The position numbers and the translations under genes were made by a program. The notes under the pieces are model-generated. The model searched no databases and was not told where the DNA came from. It saw only the letters and a program-made list of their open reading frames with translations. From Cryphonectria parasitica EP155 (lineage: Eukaryota; Ascomycota; Sordariomycetes; Diaporthales; Cryphonectriaceae): DNA of 64,000 nucleotides. Position 1 is the first letter of the stretch. Each line of letters starts with the position of its first letter. The stretch is taken from contig NW_024468911.1 in NCBI RefSeq assembly GCF_011745365.1, positions 1,110,759 through 1,174,758 on the forward strand, given 5' to 3'. Below, piece by piece: positions 1 to 11,684 of this stretch.

Positions 1-217
1 GCAGGACAAGTGGGTCATTACACAAGATCGTGGGAACTACCTTGATGAGCCGAGACTTGTATACAACATATCAGGCAAGCAAGGAGAGTTTACGTAGGTG
101 TCACCGTTTCTTGGTTCTTCTTTCTCCCCCCTCAGTCTATCAACGCTTAAGCCACTGGACATTGATTGACTCGGACACAATGGTCACAGCGCGCACAATC
201 CAGTCCTCTGGGCTGCA

Positions 218-3200
218 TTGCAACCAACCCTCCAACTTGTCTCCAAGGTCTTGGCCAGTGACCATCCCATGACCTGGGCCTGGGCAGATGTGAGGAAGCT
301 TCGTCCGATCCACGATGCACGGAAGAATTCGAAAAGGTTCAGTAGGGATTCACTGATTCAGGCGCAAAGAGAGGCTGGCATCTCGAAGACGAGGCGGGTG
401 GCACTCTGGCCGCACCGCGGCGAGCCTGGGGACGAGCTCAGCGGGCGCGAGTTGGCGTGGGATGAGCTGGTCCAGATCTACGAGAAGGGATTTGACACGA
501 CACGGTACGCGTGTGAGATCCTCCGTCGGACGATCGAGTGGGACATACAACCGCAGTATCGGTTCAAACCCGGTGAGCCTGATGTAGAGAATAGCGCTTC
601 CGGTGGGACGACAGTGAGGAGGGTTCAGGATGGCCCGGTGCCATTTAAAATCATCATCACCGTAGCTGCCGAGTATGTGTGGCAGCTGCTGGTGGATGAC
701 TATTCGGCAGCCGAGAAGGCAAGCGTCAGCTTTCATCTCGCTTCTGTGATGCTTCACGAAATCGCTGTGAGTTTAATGAATTGCCTTGCCTCCTATTGGA
801 AGCCATGCGAGTCAATGCTATGACATTATTGACCGGTGAGCTAACCTACGAGTACAGCATGCACTCAACAATGCAAGGTTGCAGATGAGCGGGCCACCCA
901 GGGAGGGTGGCAACGGCCAAATTCAAAAGCCACCACTGTGGTTGGAGTTGAATCCAGACTGGCAGCGCAAGGTCGATGAGTTCAACGCTGAGAACAGTTG
1001 TGACATTGTCTCCCTGCTGCGGAGACACGGGTTGCGATTCAAGTTGCACCGAGTCTTGTTTGAGCGCCGGAGGATTGTGTGGAATATGGAAGAACTCTTT
1101 GTTGAAAACGAGCCCATCGAAGAAGAGGGATGGTCAACAGAGAACAAGGTGAGTTTTTCCAAAGTATTGATTCCCGGCCCCGGGCCCCTTCTGTGCACGG
1201 CAGAGACTGATGAATTACATGTTTGCACGACAGTACTTTGGAGGAGTTGTTGGAACCCTGGCTTCATCTCTTGGCAGCATCCCGACCATGAAAGCACCGC
1301 GTTTCCTGGCTGAGAGTAAGCAGTTGATTATCCGTTCTACCCTTTGTGTCTTCTGTGCTATATACATCAAGCTCGTTATTCGGATTGGCACTTTCCTCTC
1401 ATATCTAACCTCTCTCCCCTTCTCACTCCTTTAGTGCCATGTTCTCTATGAAATCGTATAAATCCATGGCCATTGAATCTAACTTTTTGTTATAGTGGCC
1501 TTGATGCCCAGCTTCAGGCATTGGCCTACTGCTCCTGGAACACAACTGAGGTTCCTCATACACTCGCCGCTTCCCACGCAGTCATACCTGAGATACTTCT
1601 CCCAGACCTTTTGGAATAGCGAGGTCTCACGCTTCGGGGCGGAGGCCCTCAAGTTTCCGCCGCAGCTCGTGTCGGGCACACTCGACTGGTACGTCTTCAA
1701 ATGGAAGCACGTAAGACAGCACTTTGGCCAAGCGGCAAGCGAGTGGATCAAGAAAGCCTGGAGCAGGTTGAAGAAAACTGCCGACTGCCAGATACTTTGG
1801 CGCTGGCTATACTTCAGGACGTTTGCCGCCGCAGACGCGCAGTCCGCTCACCACATGTGGTATTTTTCACGTGAAGACTGGTTCTCTGTGGACGTATCGG
1901 TATGGGGCAACTGGAAGGCAGTAGAAAGGGCATTCGACGCAATGCAGAAGGAGATCCAAGAGAATGCGCCCGAGGACGACAAGAATCCGTTCACATACGA
2001 AGTAAATCCACCCAAGAGCGAGATCAGGGCTTTCATTCAGGCCGTAACCCAGGCGCTTGCAGTGCTTAACCGCGAGGCGAGCTTCAACCAGATCTTTGTG
2101 CTTCACTACCAACGCCTTGAGGAAGGTCCTGTGAAGGAAGGGATCTTCAACAAATACTCCTCTTCTATGCGGAGGCGGATGTTGTTCTACTCGGACGAAG
2201 TTATCATGGCGATCCTAAGGTGTCTGACCTTCACCGAGCAAGGCAAGATACCTCTCCAGACCTGGAAGTGGCTGACGAGAGACACGGATATCAGCTGGTG
2301 CTTCGCCAAGCAGATACCAGACTTGTTAAGTAAGTTTCGAACATGCTGGGACTTTTACAACGTTACTTGGTCCTTGTTCAGCCAGAACCCGCGGATCCGA
2401 CAAGCGGCCCAGAAGCGACGTCTCGGTGCGATCCCCTCGGCAGCTGTAAACTCCATGGCGGAGCGTCTCCGCACTGTAGCGATGCATCAGTATTTCGGAC
2501 TTCATATACAGGACGTTCGGAGGCGCATTGCGGACCAGTGGAAGGAGATATTGGAACATGGCGAGGCCCTCCGCAACCCGGCCCCGGGCAGCCAGGCAGA
2601 AAGAATCAACAATGACTGTGCCGCCCGGAACCGTGCCATCGAGGAGACACTCGCTGCTGAGGAACGGGCGATAGACATGAAGTATGGGGACGAGCCGGAG
2701 CCAGCGGAGGTTGCAGATGCCGGTCTGCAGGAGGATCAGCCCTTGGCTGGTAAGTGTTTACACAGACGTATCGTAGTTCGAAGTGTGTTTGGAAGCTAAC
2801 CTGTTGTCCTCCCCTTCTTCGGTCCTAGAGGACCTGAGCCGGTCTCGCGATTTCAGTCGAGAAGAAGAAGTCATATTTGCCAGTCTAAGCGGGTACAGAC
2901 CGTACAAAGATGCCAAGACGGGGTTCACGAAATTCCAGAACGTACGAAACCAGATGTCGGACGGCCAGTGGAATGCCATGGAGGGAGGGGCGCCACCATC
3001 GTCTGCCGTCCCAGCTCCCGATGCTGACCCGACGGCCTTCGTGGATGATCTGGAGACGAGGATGGCATATCTCGCCTCACAATTGAGGGAACAAGAGAGG
3101 AGCGGTATGGGAGATCTCAGTGGATTACCCGAAGATCGCGATATGCTATTTGGAGCGGATGCCACAGCACGGGGTCAAGCCATCCAGAAAGTTGAAGATA

Positions 3201-3436
3201 TGGTGCGGCAGAGGACGGCCGCTCAGAGTCTCATCGACCCACCACAAGATGAGGCTCAGAGCAACCCACAAGGAAGTGATGCTGCAGGGCCTTCCAGCGT
3301 GTCACGACCTGATGCTGCTGTGCTGGAAGCCTTTGGGAGACGGGCCAGAAGCGACTTTTCTGAGACTGCTCCAGATCAATTCCGTGTGAAGAAACAACCC
3401 AGAAAGAAGTTCGGAATTAGACGGGGTGGTAAGTAA
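218..3436 (+). CDS. Large orphan protein with zincin-like HEIAH motif
   Basis: I do not recognise the family by name. Five exons give one frame of about 927 residues: 218-766, 858-1148, 1234-1315, 1496-2749 and 2829-3436. Splicing exon 1 to exon 2 creates the motif HEIAHALN (residues about 180-187), an HExxH zinc-metallopeptidase signature, which supports that join. About 75 residues on, an acidic stretch with E-x-G-x-x-x-E character (EEEGWSTEN, just before exon 3) could supply a third, gluzincin-style ligand. The middle (exon 4) is helix-rich and charged. The C-terminus is Lys/Arg-rich (KKQPRKKFGIRRGGK), a possible nuclear-localisation tail. No signal peptide or membrane segment is seen, so it is probably intracellular. 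The start is uncertain: ATG 218 or 269, and an upstream exon could lie beyond the left edge. A GTAAGT..TTCAG pair inside exon 4 (2330-2381) was not used because splicing it breaks the frame. Confidence 0.62.
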
Positions 3437-3911
3437 GAAACGGAGCAAAACGGCAGGATTCTGGAGCTGGAGCAACCCAGATTGCCATGAGTTGGAGCCG
3501 CCGGTCAATTCTAACTGGGGTTCCTGCTTGTTCGTAACCATGGTTGTCCGAGCCGTTTTCGACCACGTTCTTTCAATCATAGCGCAGTTGGGCGACTAGT
3601 CTGGTTGTCAACCTTCTGCATAGTCCTCGATGTGTATGTTGCGTGTTGGAGAGGCTTTATGGAATATGCTACAGTGTCAGTCATTCATTCTTGTTCATTT
3701 CTCATGCACATCACACCAGAAACAATATACTCGGATAGCAATAAAACTTGAGTATGTTCGCAAGATGGGGTATTGAAAAGCTGTCTGCTTATGCTAGAGC
3801 TTTGATGTTGGTGCAAAAAAAACATAAATCCTGACGCCTGCCCCTTTCGTTTCCCCTGTCCGCAACTCCGTAAAATGCAATATACTTTTGAATAGGCCGG
3901 CCATCGACTGC
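3437..3911. other. Convergent intergenic stretch
   Basis: This is the 3' side of both the zincin-like gene (+) and the macro-domain gene (-). It probably holds the two 3' UTRs. AATAAA-like AT-rich sequence occurs near 3740-3750. No coding signal is seen. Confidence 0.5.
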
Positions 3912-4795
3912 CTACTGCTTCTGCTTTTTCTCAGGGTGTTCAGAGTCACCTGGCTCGGATCTGGGCACATCAGGAAGCTTGCTGGCAACCTCCTTGGCCT
4001 GGGCCGCCTCGGCCGTATCGGTTGTTGACTCGTCATCAGTTGCAGGCCTAGCAGCCTCTTCGACAGGTGGGAAATAGACCCTGGAGTTATATTAGTATCC
4101 ATGAACAGATTTTCAGGTGAAGGTATCCTCGGAGGTACTGACGGCAAAAACTCCTCGTACGAGTCAACGTCCTGCTTTACCCAAGTGACGAACACCACTT
4201 TCTCGAGCTTTTGGCCCTTCTCACCCTCCAGAAACTTCTTTACAGCCGAGATCGCAACAGGGGCAGCCTCGAAAGGAGGGTAGCCGTAGATGCCAGTGCT
4301 GATACCACATAGCGCCAATGACTTGCATCCGTTGTCCACCGCCAGGTTCAGCACCGTGTTATACGCGGACGTCAACAGCTCCTCACTCTCCTCCGGCTCG
4401 ACCAGGTCGTACATTGGGCCCACGGCATGGATGACTTTCTGACAAGGGAGCCTGTGTGCACCTGTAATCTTGGCGGAGCCCGTTGCACAGCCACCGAGCT
4501 TGCGACACTCGGCGAGGAGATCTGGGCCGGCGGCGGCGTGGATGGCGCCGTCAATGCCACCCCCGCCAAGAAGGCGCCGGTTCGCTGCGTTGGTAATGGC
4601 ATCGACGGCGAGCTTGGTGATGTCGTGCCGGACGAGACAGACACGGTCGTTGAGAGCTTTGGATGGCGCAATGGGCTCTGTGGATCTGAAGCTCAGGGTC
4701 GTTGGGACCTTGGTGCCAGCCTGAGCGGGGATGAGTTTGCCCAGCTTGTAGAGGAGGGAGAGGGTTGGTAGCTCTTTGGCCGAGAGGACAGACAT
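3912..4795 (-). CDS. Macro-domain protein (MacroD-type ADP-ribose hydrolase)
   Basis: Predicted MacroD-like macrodomain enzyme, which removes ADP-ribose from acidic residues or deacetylates O-acetyl-ADP-ribose. The macro fold spans about residues 51-215. It has the NAAN motif (69-72), the Gly-rich loop GGGGIDGAIHAAAG (77-90) and the second loop GISTGIYGYP (164-173), all diagnostic of the MacroD class. I place a 62-nt intron at 4142-4081 (GTCAGT..CCAG, with a TACTAAT branch-like site). The spliced tail is hydrophilic, acidic and Lys/Glu-rich and ends in EKKQKQ, giving 273 residues. Reading straight through gives a 333-residue protein with a basic, Pro/Arg-rich tail that looks non-coding, so the intron is preferred. 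No signal peptide; likely cytosolic or nuclear. It is divergently arranged with GLN4, sharing a 538-bp intergenic region. Confidence 0.88.
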
Positions 4796-5333
4796 GTTGA
4801 ATTTCCCGTTTTAAAGGTAAAGCTATGCGGACTGAAGAGGATAAATTGGGCGCGGCTGCCGATGTGTGGTGCAAACATGTAAACGTGGGAAGGGAAGGAT
4901 ATCATTCAACTGAATGACGACAGCGGGGTCAGGGAGAGCTGCTGTGGGCCTTAGATTTAAGCTCCCAGGGGCTTGCAGGGGGGAACTGTCAGGCCTCAAC
5001 AGCCACTGCATTACTGTTCAGGGAGCGGGCCCTAGCCCTCGCGGCTCTCAGTGTCGGAGACCCCTCCCCTCTGGATGTCTTATCTTATCAAGGGCTGCCC
5101 CTCCACGCAGCCCCAGCTTCTCCCGTGTTGGATTTGCGTTTGGAAATTTGAGTCATCGGAGCCCAAAGCAAAAGACGACGAGCCTGCTCCCCAACGTCTT
5201 TGTGGTACTTCTCTCTTGTTCTCTAACTGCAACAAAAGGATCGTTGATATTTAATCATCCTTCTCTCTTCTTTGCGGTCCAATTGACGTCGATAATTGCG
5301 TGCTGATCCCGTCACTTTTAAAATCAAGCGAAG
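4796..5333. promoter_or_regulatory. Shared divergent promoter region, macro gene / GLN4
   Basis: 538 bp separate the start codons of the macro-domain gene (-) and GLN4 (+), so both promoters must lie here. The GLN4 side has a pyrimidine-rich leader (CTTCTCTCTTGTTCTC near 5211). There is no clear TATA box. Short antisense ORFs here are not supported. Confidence 0.5.
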
Positions 5334-7362
5334 ATGGCGGACAACGTGGAGGCAGTCACCGCCGGTGTTGCGAAGCTCGTGCTGGACGAGGAGACCGGGG
5401 AGATGGTCTCCAAGAATGAGCTCAAGAAGAGACAGCAGAAGCGTGCAAAGAAGGCAGCAAAAGCCGCCAATGTGAAGGATGCGCCAGCGGAAGCGAAGAA
5501 GCCAGCGCAGAAGCCCAAGGAGAAGCAGGAGGAGACGATTGACGCAGAGGCCATGTTCAAGCAGGGCTTTCTCAAGGACGTCTATGAGGAGCGACCGGTT
5601 ACGCCGGTCTTCACCCGTTTCCCTCCAGAGCCAAACGGCTTCCTGCACATTGGCCACGCCAAGGCCATTGCTGTCAACTTTGGTTTTGCCAAGTATCGCA
5701 AGGGCCAGTGCTACCTAAGGTTCGTACACGTGGTCTTGAGAGCCTCGTTTTTCCCGTCGTCCAAGCACTGAAATTCCAGTCTATTAGATACGACGATACC
5801 AACCCTGAAGCCGAAGAAGAAATCTACTTCACTGCGATCCTCGATACGGTGCGGTGGCTTGGATTTGAGCCCTACAAGATCACATACTCCAGCGACAACT
5901 TCCAGAAACTATACGACCTGGCTGAGAAGCTGATAAGTCTTGACAAGGGCTACGTTTGCCATTGTGACGATGCCGAGATTAAACGTCAACGTGGCGGTGA
6001 GAAGGGCGAGACTCCTCGATACCGCTGCAAGCATGCAGAGCAGACTGTCGAGGAGAACCTGCAGAAGTTCAGAGACATGAGAGATGGAAAATACAAGCCG
6101 AGGGAGGCCTTCCTCCGTATGCAGATGGATATCACCGATGGAAACCCTCAAATGTGGGATTTGGCCGCCTACCGCGTGTTGGACGCAGACCACCACCGAA
6201 CAGGATCGAAATGGAAGATCTACCCAACATACGACTTCACTCACTGTCTGTGCGATTCTTTCGAAGGCATCACCCACTCGTTGTGTACCACAGAGTTCAT
6301 CCTGAGCAGGGTGAGCTACGAGTGGCTGAACAAGACCCTTGGCGTCTACGAGCCCATGCAGCGCGAGTACGGCCGACTCTCCCTCGGTGGCACTGTCCTA
6401 TCAAAGCGCAAGATTCTGAAGCTGGTTGGAGACAAGATTGTAAGGGGCTGGGACGACCCGAGGCTTTATACACTCATGGCGATCAAGAGGAGAGGTGTGC
6501 CTCCTGGGGCCATCCTCGAGTTCGTCAACGAGTTGGGTGTGACGACCAATGCCACGGTCATTCAAATTGTACGGTTTGAACAGTCAGTTCGGAAGTACTT
6601 AGAGCGTACCGTACCGCGACTAATGGTGGTCTTGGACCCTGTGCCTGTCATTATCGAGGACATTGGCGATGAGGAGGGCAAGGAGCTCACGCTGCCGTTC
6701 TCTCCCAAGGACCCGAAGATGGGCAGCCACTCTGTCAAGATCACAAAGACCGTGTACATTGATCGGTCTGATTTCCGCGAGGTCGACTCCCCCGATTACT
6801 TCAGACTGGCACCTGGCAAGTCTGTTGGCCTGCTACAGATGCCCTATCCTGTCAAGGCAACAGCATTTACAAAGGACGACGCCACTGGAAAAGTCACGGA
6901 GATCCGCGCCGTGTTCGACCGCGAAGGCAAGAAGCCCAAGACATACATCCAATGGGTCGGTACCGACGGTTCTCGCAGATGTGAGGTCCGCTTATACAAC
7001 CCTCTTTTCAAGAGCGAGAACCCCAGTGCTGCCGAGGGCGGCTTCCTCAGCGATCTGAACCCGGAAAGCGAAGTTATCTACCCGGATGCTATCATTGAGT
7101 CTGGTATTGACGAGGTCAAGAGGAGGGCGCCCTGGCCCGAGGCTGCTGGCGAAAGCGAGCTGGGCAAGGGTGGCCCGGAGTCTGTGAGATTCCAGGGCAT
7201 GAGAGTCGCTTATTTTGTGAGTTCAGCAGCATCGTATGCCCCTATTTTGAGAGTCTGCATGCTAATAATTATCAACTTCAGGCGCTGGACTCTGACAGCA
7301 CGGATGACAAGATTGTGCTCAATCGCATCGTGTCATTGAAGGAAGACGCTGGCAAGAAATAG
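5334..7362 (+). CDS. GLN4: Glutaminyl-tRNA synthetase, cytosolic
   Basis: Class I aminoacyl-tRNA synthetase that charges tRNA-Gln for cytosolic translation. Exons are 5334-5719, 5788-7216 and 7282-7362, giving 631 residues. Residues 1-90 are a Lys/Ala-rich, helical, tRNA-binding-type extension. The catalytic Rossmann fold follows with [16 protein letters not shown] (HIGH at 105-108), YDDTNPE directly after intron 1, [17 protein letters not shown], and the KMSKS equivalent VLSKRK (about 332-337) followed by GWDDPR. The sequence [16 protein letters not shown] separates it from GluRS, which has a different arrangement here. The C-terminal half is the two-barrel anticodon-binding domain. The N-terminal extension is short compared with the roughly 200-residue appended domain of budding-yeast Gln4. 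The intron 1 acceptor is CTATTAG, which restores [10 protein letters not shown] exactly. The final 26 residues come from the small third exon. Confidence 0.96.
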
Positions 7363-7516
7363 ATGAGTCAAGTAAATGTGATGGACATGACTGGAGCTCA
7401 TCATGGTCAATGCTCTCTTCGATACACCAAGTGCATAGATAGCAAGCGAAAAAAGTTGTTTGCTCAGAAACGTCAAGCCCATTCAGCATTTCTCCAGCTG
7501 TCATCATGATGCGCTA

Positions 7517-8302
7517 TCAGTAACTTCCCTCATCATTCCAATAAAGCGTATCGTGTTGGACCCTGTAGAGAAAGCACTATTAGCATCCTACGGACTCCAC
7601 TAGTGATCGAATCCTGACAAGGCACAAAACTTACTCTGGTCCATTGGCCAGCAAGTCCCAATCGTAAATAAGGTTGATATACCGAAGAGCGTGACTCGCC
7701 ACCTTGACGGCTCCAACATCAGTTGGGTGATATTCGGGTCCAATGTCGTTCTCTTGCAAGATGCCCGTGGTGTTGAAGATGCGCACGAAGGGCTGGCTGG
7801 TCGTGTTCAGTGTAGTTGTAGTGTTGGTAGTGCCGTTGTACACAATGGGGTTGGAGAGGTAGGCATCACTGTTGAAGTAGTTGTACACGTCCTGGATCTC
7901 TTGCGGGTAACCAAGGAAGGTATCGTCGTAGTAGTTATTCCCGTAGTTGTAGAATCCTATCCAGAGAGACTATTGATAGAAAATTGTGTGGATAAGTGCT
8001 CTTGTCAATGGTGTTGGGTTCCTTCACATGGGGGGCTTACCATAATCATGACCTGCGCATTAGGCCAGACACCGTGCACGCCCTCGATCAACCTGGTTAA
8101 GCTGTCTGCGTAAGTGTCGCCCGAGATATTGTAAGAGTTGTCGTTGGTCCCGATATTGATCACAACCAGATCTGCTGCAGGGTGCGCTGAAAAGTCCCAC
8201 GGGTCTTCGGTCGACAGGTTCGCTGGAAAGGTTTTTGTTTTGCCCAGTCAGCAACAGCCGATGAGCCATTATCACAGCCAGAACACCAAAAAGCAAGGAA
8301 AC

Positions 8303-8339
<37 letters not shown>

Positions 8340-9221
8340 CTCCATGCATGGCCTGCGCCCTCCCGCTTGTATCTTGTGTGTAGAACCACTGGGCTGACTG
8401 GCCCCTGGGGTTATCAAAGCAGTCCATATCCGTCACGCAGATACCAGGGAATGCGGTCACGGTGTACTCCGTCTCCCCCAGCCCTGCGCCGATGCCGTAC
8501 CCAAAGCCGCTCAGGCCCTCATAGGTGGTATACATGCCGGCCGTGAGACTGTCCCCGATAAACTCGACCCTCCGCCCGTAGTCCGGGACCGCGACGATGC
8601 TCTCACCACCGGCGACGTGGACAGCGTCAATCTGGATGCCGTAAGCCCAGTTGGTCACGCGTACCTCGAGGGTATGGGGCGTGAGCGGGTACGTGAGGTT
8701 GGCGCCTGTGACGCTCGGCGAGACGAGGAGATGGGTTGCGCCGGCGGTGATGTTGGTGAACATCCACTCGAGCCCGCTGATGCGGTATGCAACGAGCACG
8801 CCGTCGGACGTCTGGTTGCCAAAGGAGATGGCGACGGTCTCTCCCGTGAAACCGAACTTGATCCCTGGGGCACTGATTTTGATTGTGGGAAGAGCCTAGT
8901 CAGCCTGCTGAGCTTTGTAGTGATATGCACATGACCACATGAGCGGACTGTTGGGAGAACTGACCTCCACCATGAGACGTATTGCGAGTCCCATCTTCCC
9001 TTGTAGGAAATCTCCGTGGCATTAGGCGGGTATGTGGTGAAATTGTACGTTGATGGGTCAATCTCAGTGTTTGGATAATCTGTCGTGCGCACTTGGCCAT
9101 TCTGCAGGATTGTCCTCTCCTGTAGATCTTGCAGCAGCCTCTTTTCATGTGGTTTGAAGCCACTGACTATGGCAGTGATGAGCAGGACGCTCAGAGTCTG
9201 CCAGAGGAGATTCCGCAGCAT
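7517..9221 (-). CDS. Secreted SGNH hydrolase, CE2-like esterase
   Basis: Predicted secreted carbohydrate (acetyl) esterase acting outside the cell on acetylated plant polysaccharide. Five exons on the minus strand (9221-8965, 8872-8340, 8222-8041, 7969-7635, 7562-7517) give 450 residues. A signal peptide (residues 1-20, MLRNLLWQTLSVLLITAIVSG) comes first. A beta-sandwich region follows (about 65-185, with GRWDSQYVSWW and APGIKFGF). The SGNH domain has FIGDSLTAG (nucleophile Ser194), INIGTND (block III, 287-291) and GPEYHP (His405). This two-domain order matches CAZy family CE2. The residue two before the catalytic His is Glu rather than the usual Asp. The last exon is inferred from a GTAAGT donor overlapping the stop at 7631 and gives a tail ending LYWNDEGSY; without it the protein ends at NGPE. 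Several N-glycosylation sequons lie in the Thr/Asn-rich loop near residue 370. Intron 2 holds a (GA)16 microsatellite. Confidence 0.88.
8304..8335. repeat. (TC)16 microsatellite inside an esterase intron
   Basis: A perfect TC dinucleotide run of 32 nt. Read on the gene's strand it is (GA)16 and begins about 4 nt after the intron 2 splice donor (GTAC). The intron is 117 nt in total, so the repeat is over a quarter of it. Confidence 0.95.
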
Positions 9222-11657
9222 CGTGAAATTTCGAAGCCTTAGTCAGGACGTGTAATCAAGTATATCCAAAGCTCGCCTTTTTTCCCCTCCCTTACGTCTT
9301 TCTTATCATGATGTGGTTGCAACACACATGCACCTAGCCTTCATATACTCGCCAAGTCTTAAGATTCCCATGCAACCCATTTAGAAAACCAGCGCAATTC
9401 CCTGTTCGCGGTGATCTCGGGCCACTCCTCCGGTTTGCCTACCTGGGCATCCATCCTCCCTCCTTTGCAGACTGTCCTGCTGTTGTACTTTGTCAGGTTC
9501 CCCTCCCGCGATGCAACCATTCGTCATTCCGTGCGACTTAGATGAGATATGATCCATTTCCCCTCACAGGCCGCGATGGTTTCCGACTGGTCACGCCCCT
9601 TTCGTGGAAAAATGTCGGCCACTTGCTGTGGATTCTCTTGGCTAGCCTTCCATCTTGCTTTTTTCTTTCTTTTTTGTCTGATTGTTTGACTCCGTCTCTG
9701 GCTACGACATTAGAAAGACACTCTTTGCAGAAATGGAATGTGTCTTGTGCTTTTGGAGGATTCATGGGACCTTAGGCTATAAGTGGCGTCTACATATAAT
9801 TCATATAATATGCCTTGGCCTAGTCACTAAATGTCGGGCCGAAATATTGAATGCATGCAATACTTCGGGGACAAGCGTTTCAAGAATTTCCTTGCGAGTA
9901 AAAGTCATCCTGAATGGCATTGAAAAATTTCAGGTAAGACAGAAAAGAGTACTTTCGGTTAACAGCACTCTAAACCATCATACATGCACTTGACACCTCA
10001 AGGTGTCGAATAGCCTTTTCACGTGTCAACCGCGTCATTTCGTAGTTCGGTGCAAATAGATTCGTTAGCATCTCCGCTATAACGAGAGCGAACGTATGTG
10101 AGCGTTGAAGTGCATAGATAGTCCCGCCCAGTCTCGCGCCTTTTTGCTATATGCTCTCATCTTTCGTCTGTTTTGCTGCTCTATGCGTTATCGAGATATG
10201 CTGGAACAGGCAGATTCGGGTGGCCGAGGTCAATCTTGAGTCCACCAGAAAGGTGATATGTCTGGCGACTCGGTTAGCCATGCGATATAAGCTTGAATCG
10301 CTGGGTGACGTAGTACAAGTGATCGCTTCGAGTGACTGGCATTCTAACTTCTCGGACTGGTGAGAGATGTATGTGATCGTAATAGCGCGAGAAATGGAAT
10401 ATGATCAGGCGATTGCTGAATCGTACAAAGGAAGAATCGATGAGTAGCTGCATCTTATTCAAGGAACTGCTCATAGTATGGGGGTCCTGCACATATCTTA
10501 TCCTGGATGCATTGTTTCGAACTCCTCCATTGCCAAACATTGGAGCTTTCTTGCAAGTTCCGGAATGCGTGTGGCCTGGGAGTGCAACAGGGGAAAACTC
10601 CATCTGACCAAATGGTGTCGTCTTCTGCCTTGGCGGTCCGTCCCAATGTTAAATGACAACCTTATAGTATTGTGTAGGAGGGCCCATAGCTGGAATGCCT
10701 GTAAATGGTGTGTAAGCTGTCTTGATTGATCAACGAACAACCTGCAGAGTAGCAGTGCGTTACACAAGGCTGTACTGTGCCATCCTGCACCCTTTGACCT
10801 CTCAGCATTTGCCTGGGGAAGAGAAGTATTAGTAAATGAGTGTGTGTATACCCAAATTAGGGCATATCCTGCATCTAGGAGCTTTTTGCTCCTATAAAGA
10901 ATATGGTCTAGAGGTTTAGACCACATACGTAGTTTCTTTCATCACTATAGCTCTGTTGCACACTCAGGTATACGATGTGGCCTGCAAGTGAGGTGAAAGG
11001 CTTTTGTGCTTAATTGACCAACTCTGCAGTTTATTTGCATTTCGCTTTTGATAAGTAAGATGATGATGTGAGGATAAGGTGACATCGACTTCCCCTCTGA
11101 CCCCCACTCCCCTTCACCCTCCCTCTACACCCTCTCGACCATCTGATTGTACATCTTCTCTGCACAATAACAATAGTCTTTGAGTGATATTACGAGGGGC
11201 TATTTTGTGCATACTGTAAATGATTGCAATCTTCATGAAGCTCTCAGCATAGTTACGAGATTACTAGTCGTCGATCGGGATGAATCGGAAATTGAGCCCT
11301 GCGATTGTGTGACGATGATGGTAGTATCTCAGGCAGCAGGAAAGTCGAGCAAAGAAGGGTGTGTACATGGTGCGGTCTCAGGGGACCACGGGCAGGGGAG
11401 GTCTGGCCAGATGCGCATCAAGCGACTGCACTGAGCCGTGTTGCAAATTACGATCGAGCACGTGAAAACGATATGCATCAATTCTTCTGTTTTTTTCTTT
11501 CTGTCTGTGCGCAGTTGCCAAAAAGAAGCAAGAAAGACGCCCGTCATTTCCGACGTGCCGCGCAGTGTGGTGGGCACAGTATGTCCTATGCAGTTGATGG
11601 TGAAGAGGTCATTACTGTATACTGTACTATGGTAGCCTCCAGCGAACTTCGCCCCTC

Positions 11658-11684
11658 TTTTTCTTCTTCTTCTTCTTCTTCTTC
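11658..11684. repeat. TTC trinucleotide run
   Basis: About eight near-perfect TTC/TCT units in non-coding DNA. An overlapping ORF would encode only a Ser run and is not supported. Confidence 0.85.

Noticed and set aside
2330..2381. GTAAGT..TTGTTCAG intron-like pair inside the zincin-like gene
   Set aside because: Splicing removes 52 nt and leads to a stop codon within about 20 codons, while reading through keeps a long open frame.
8138..8383. ORFs encoding SLSLSLS or RERERER peptides
   Set aside because: Translations of the (TC)16 microsatellite in an intron.
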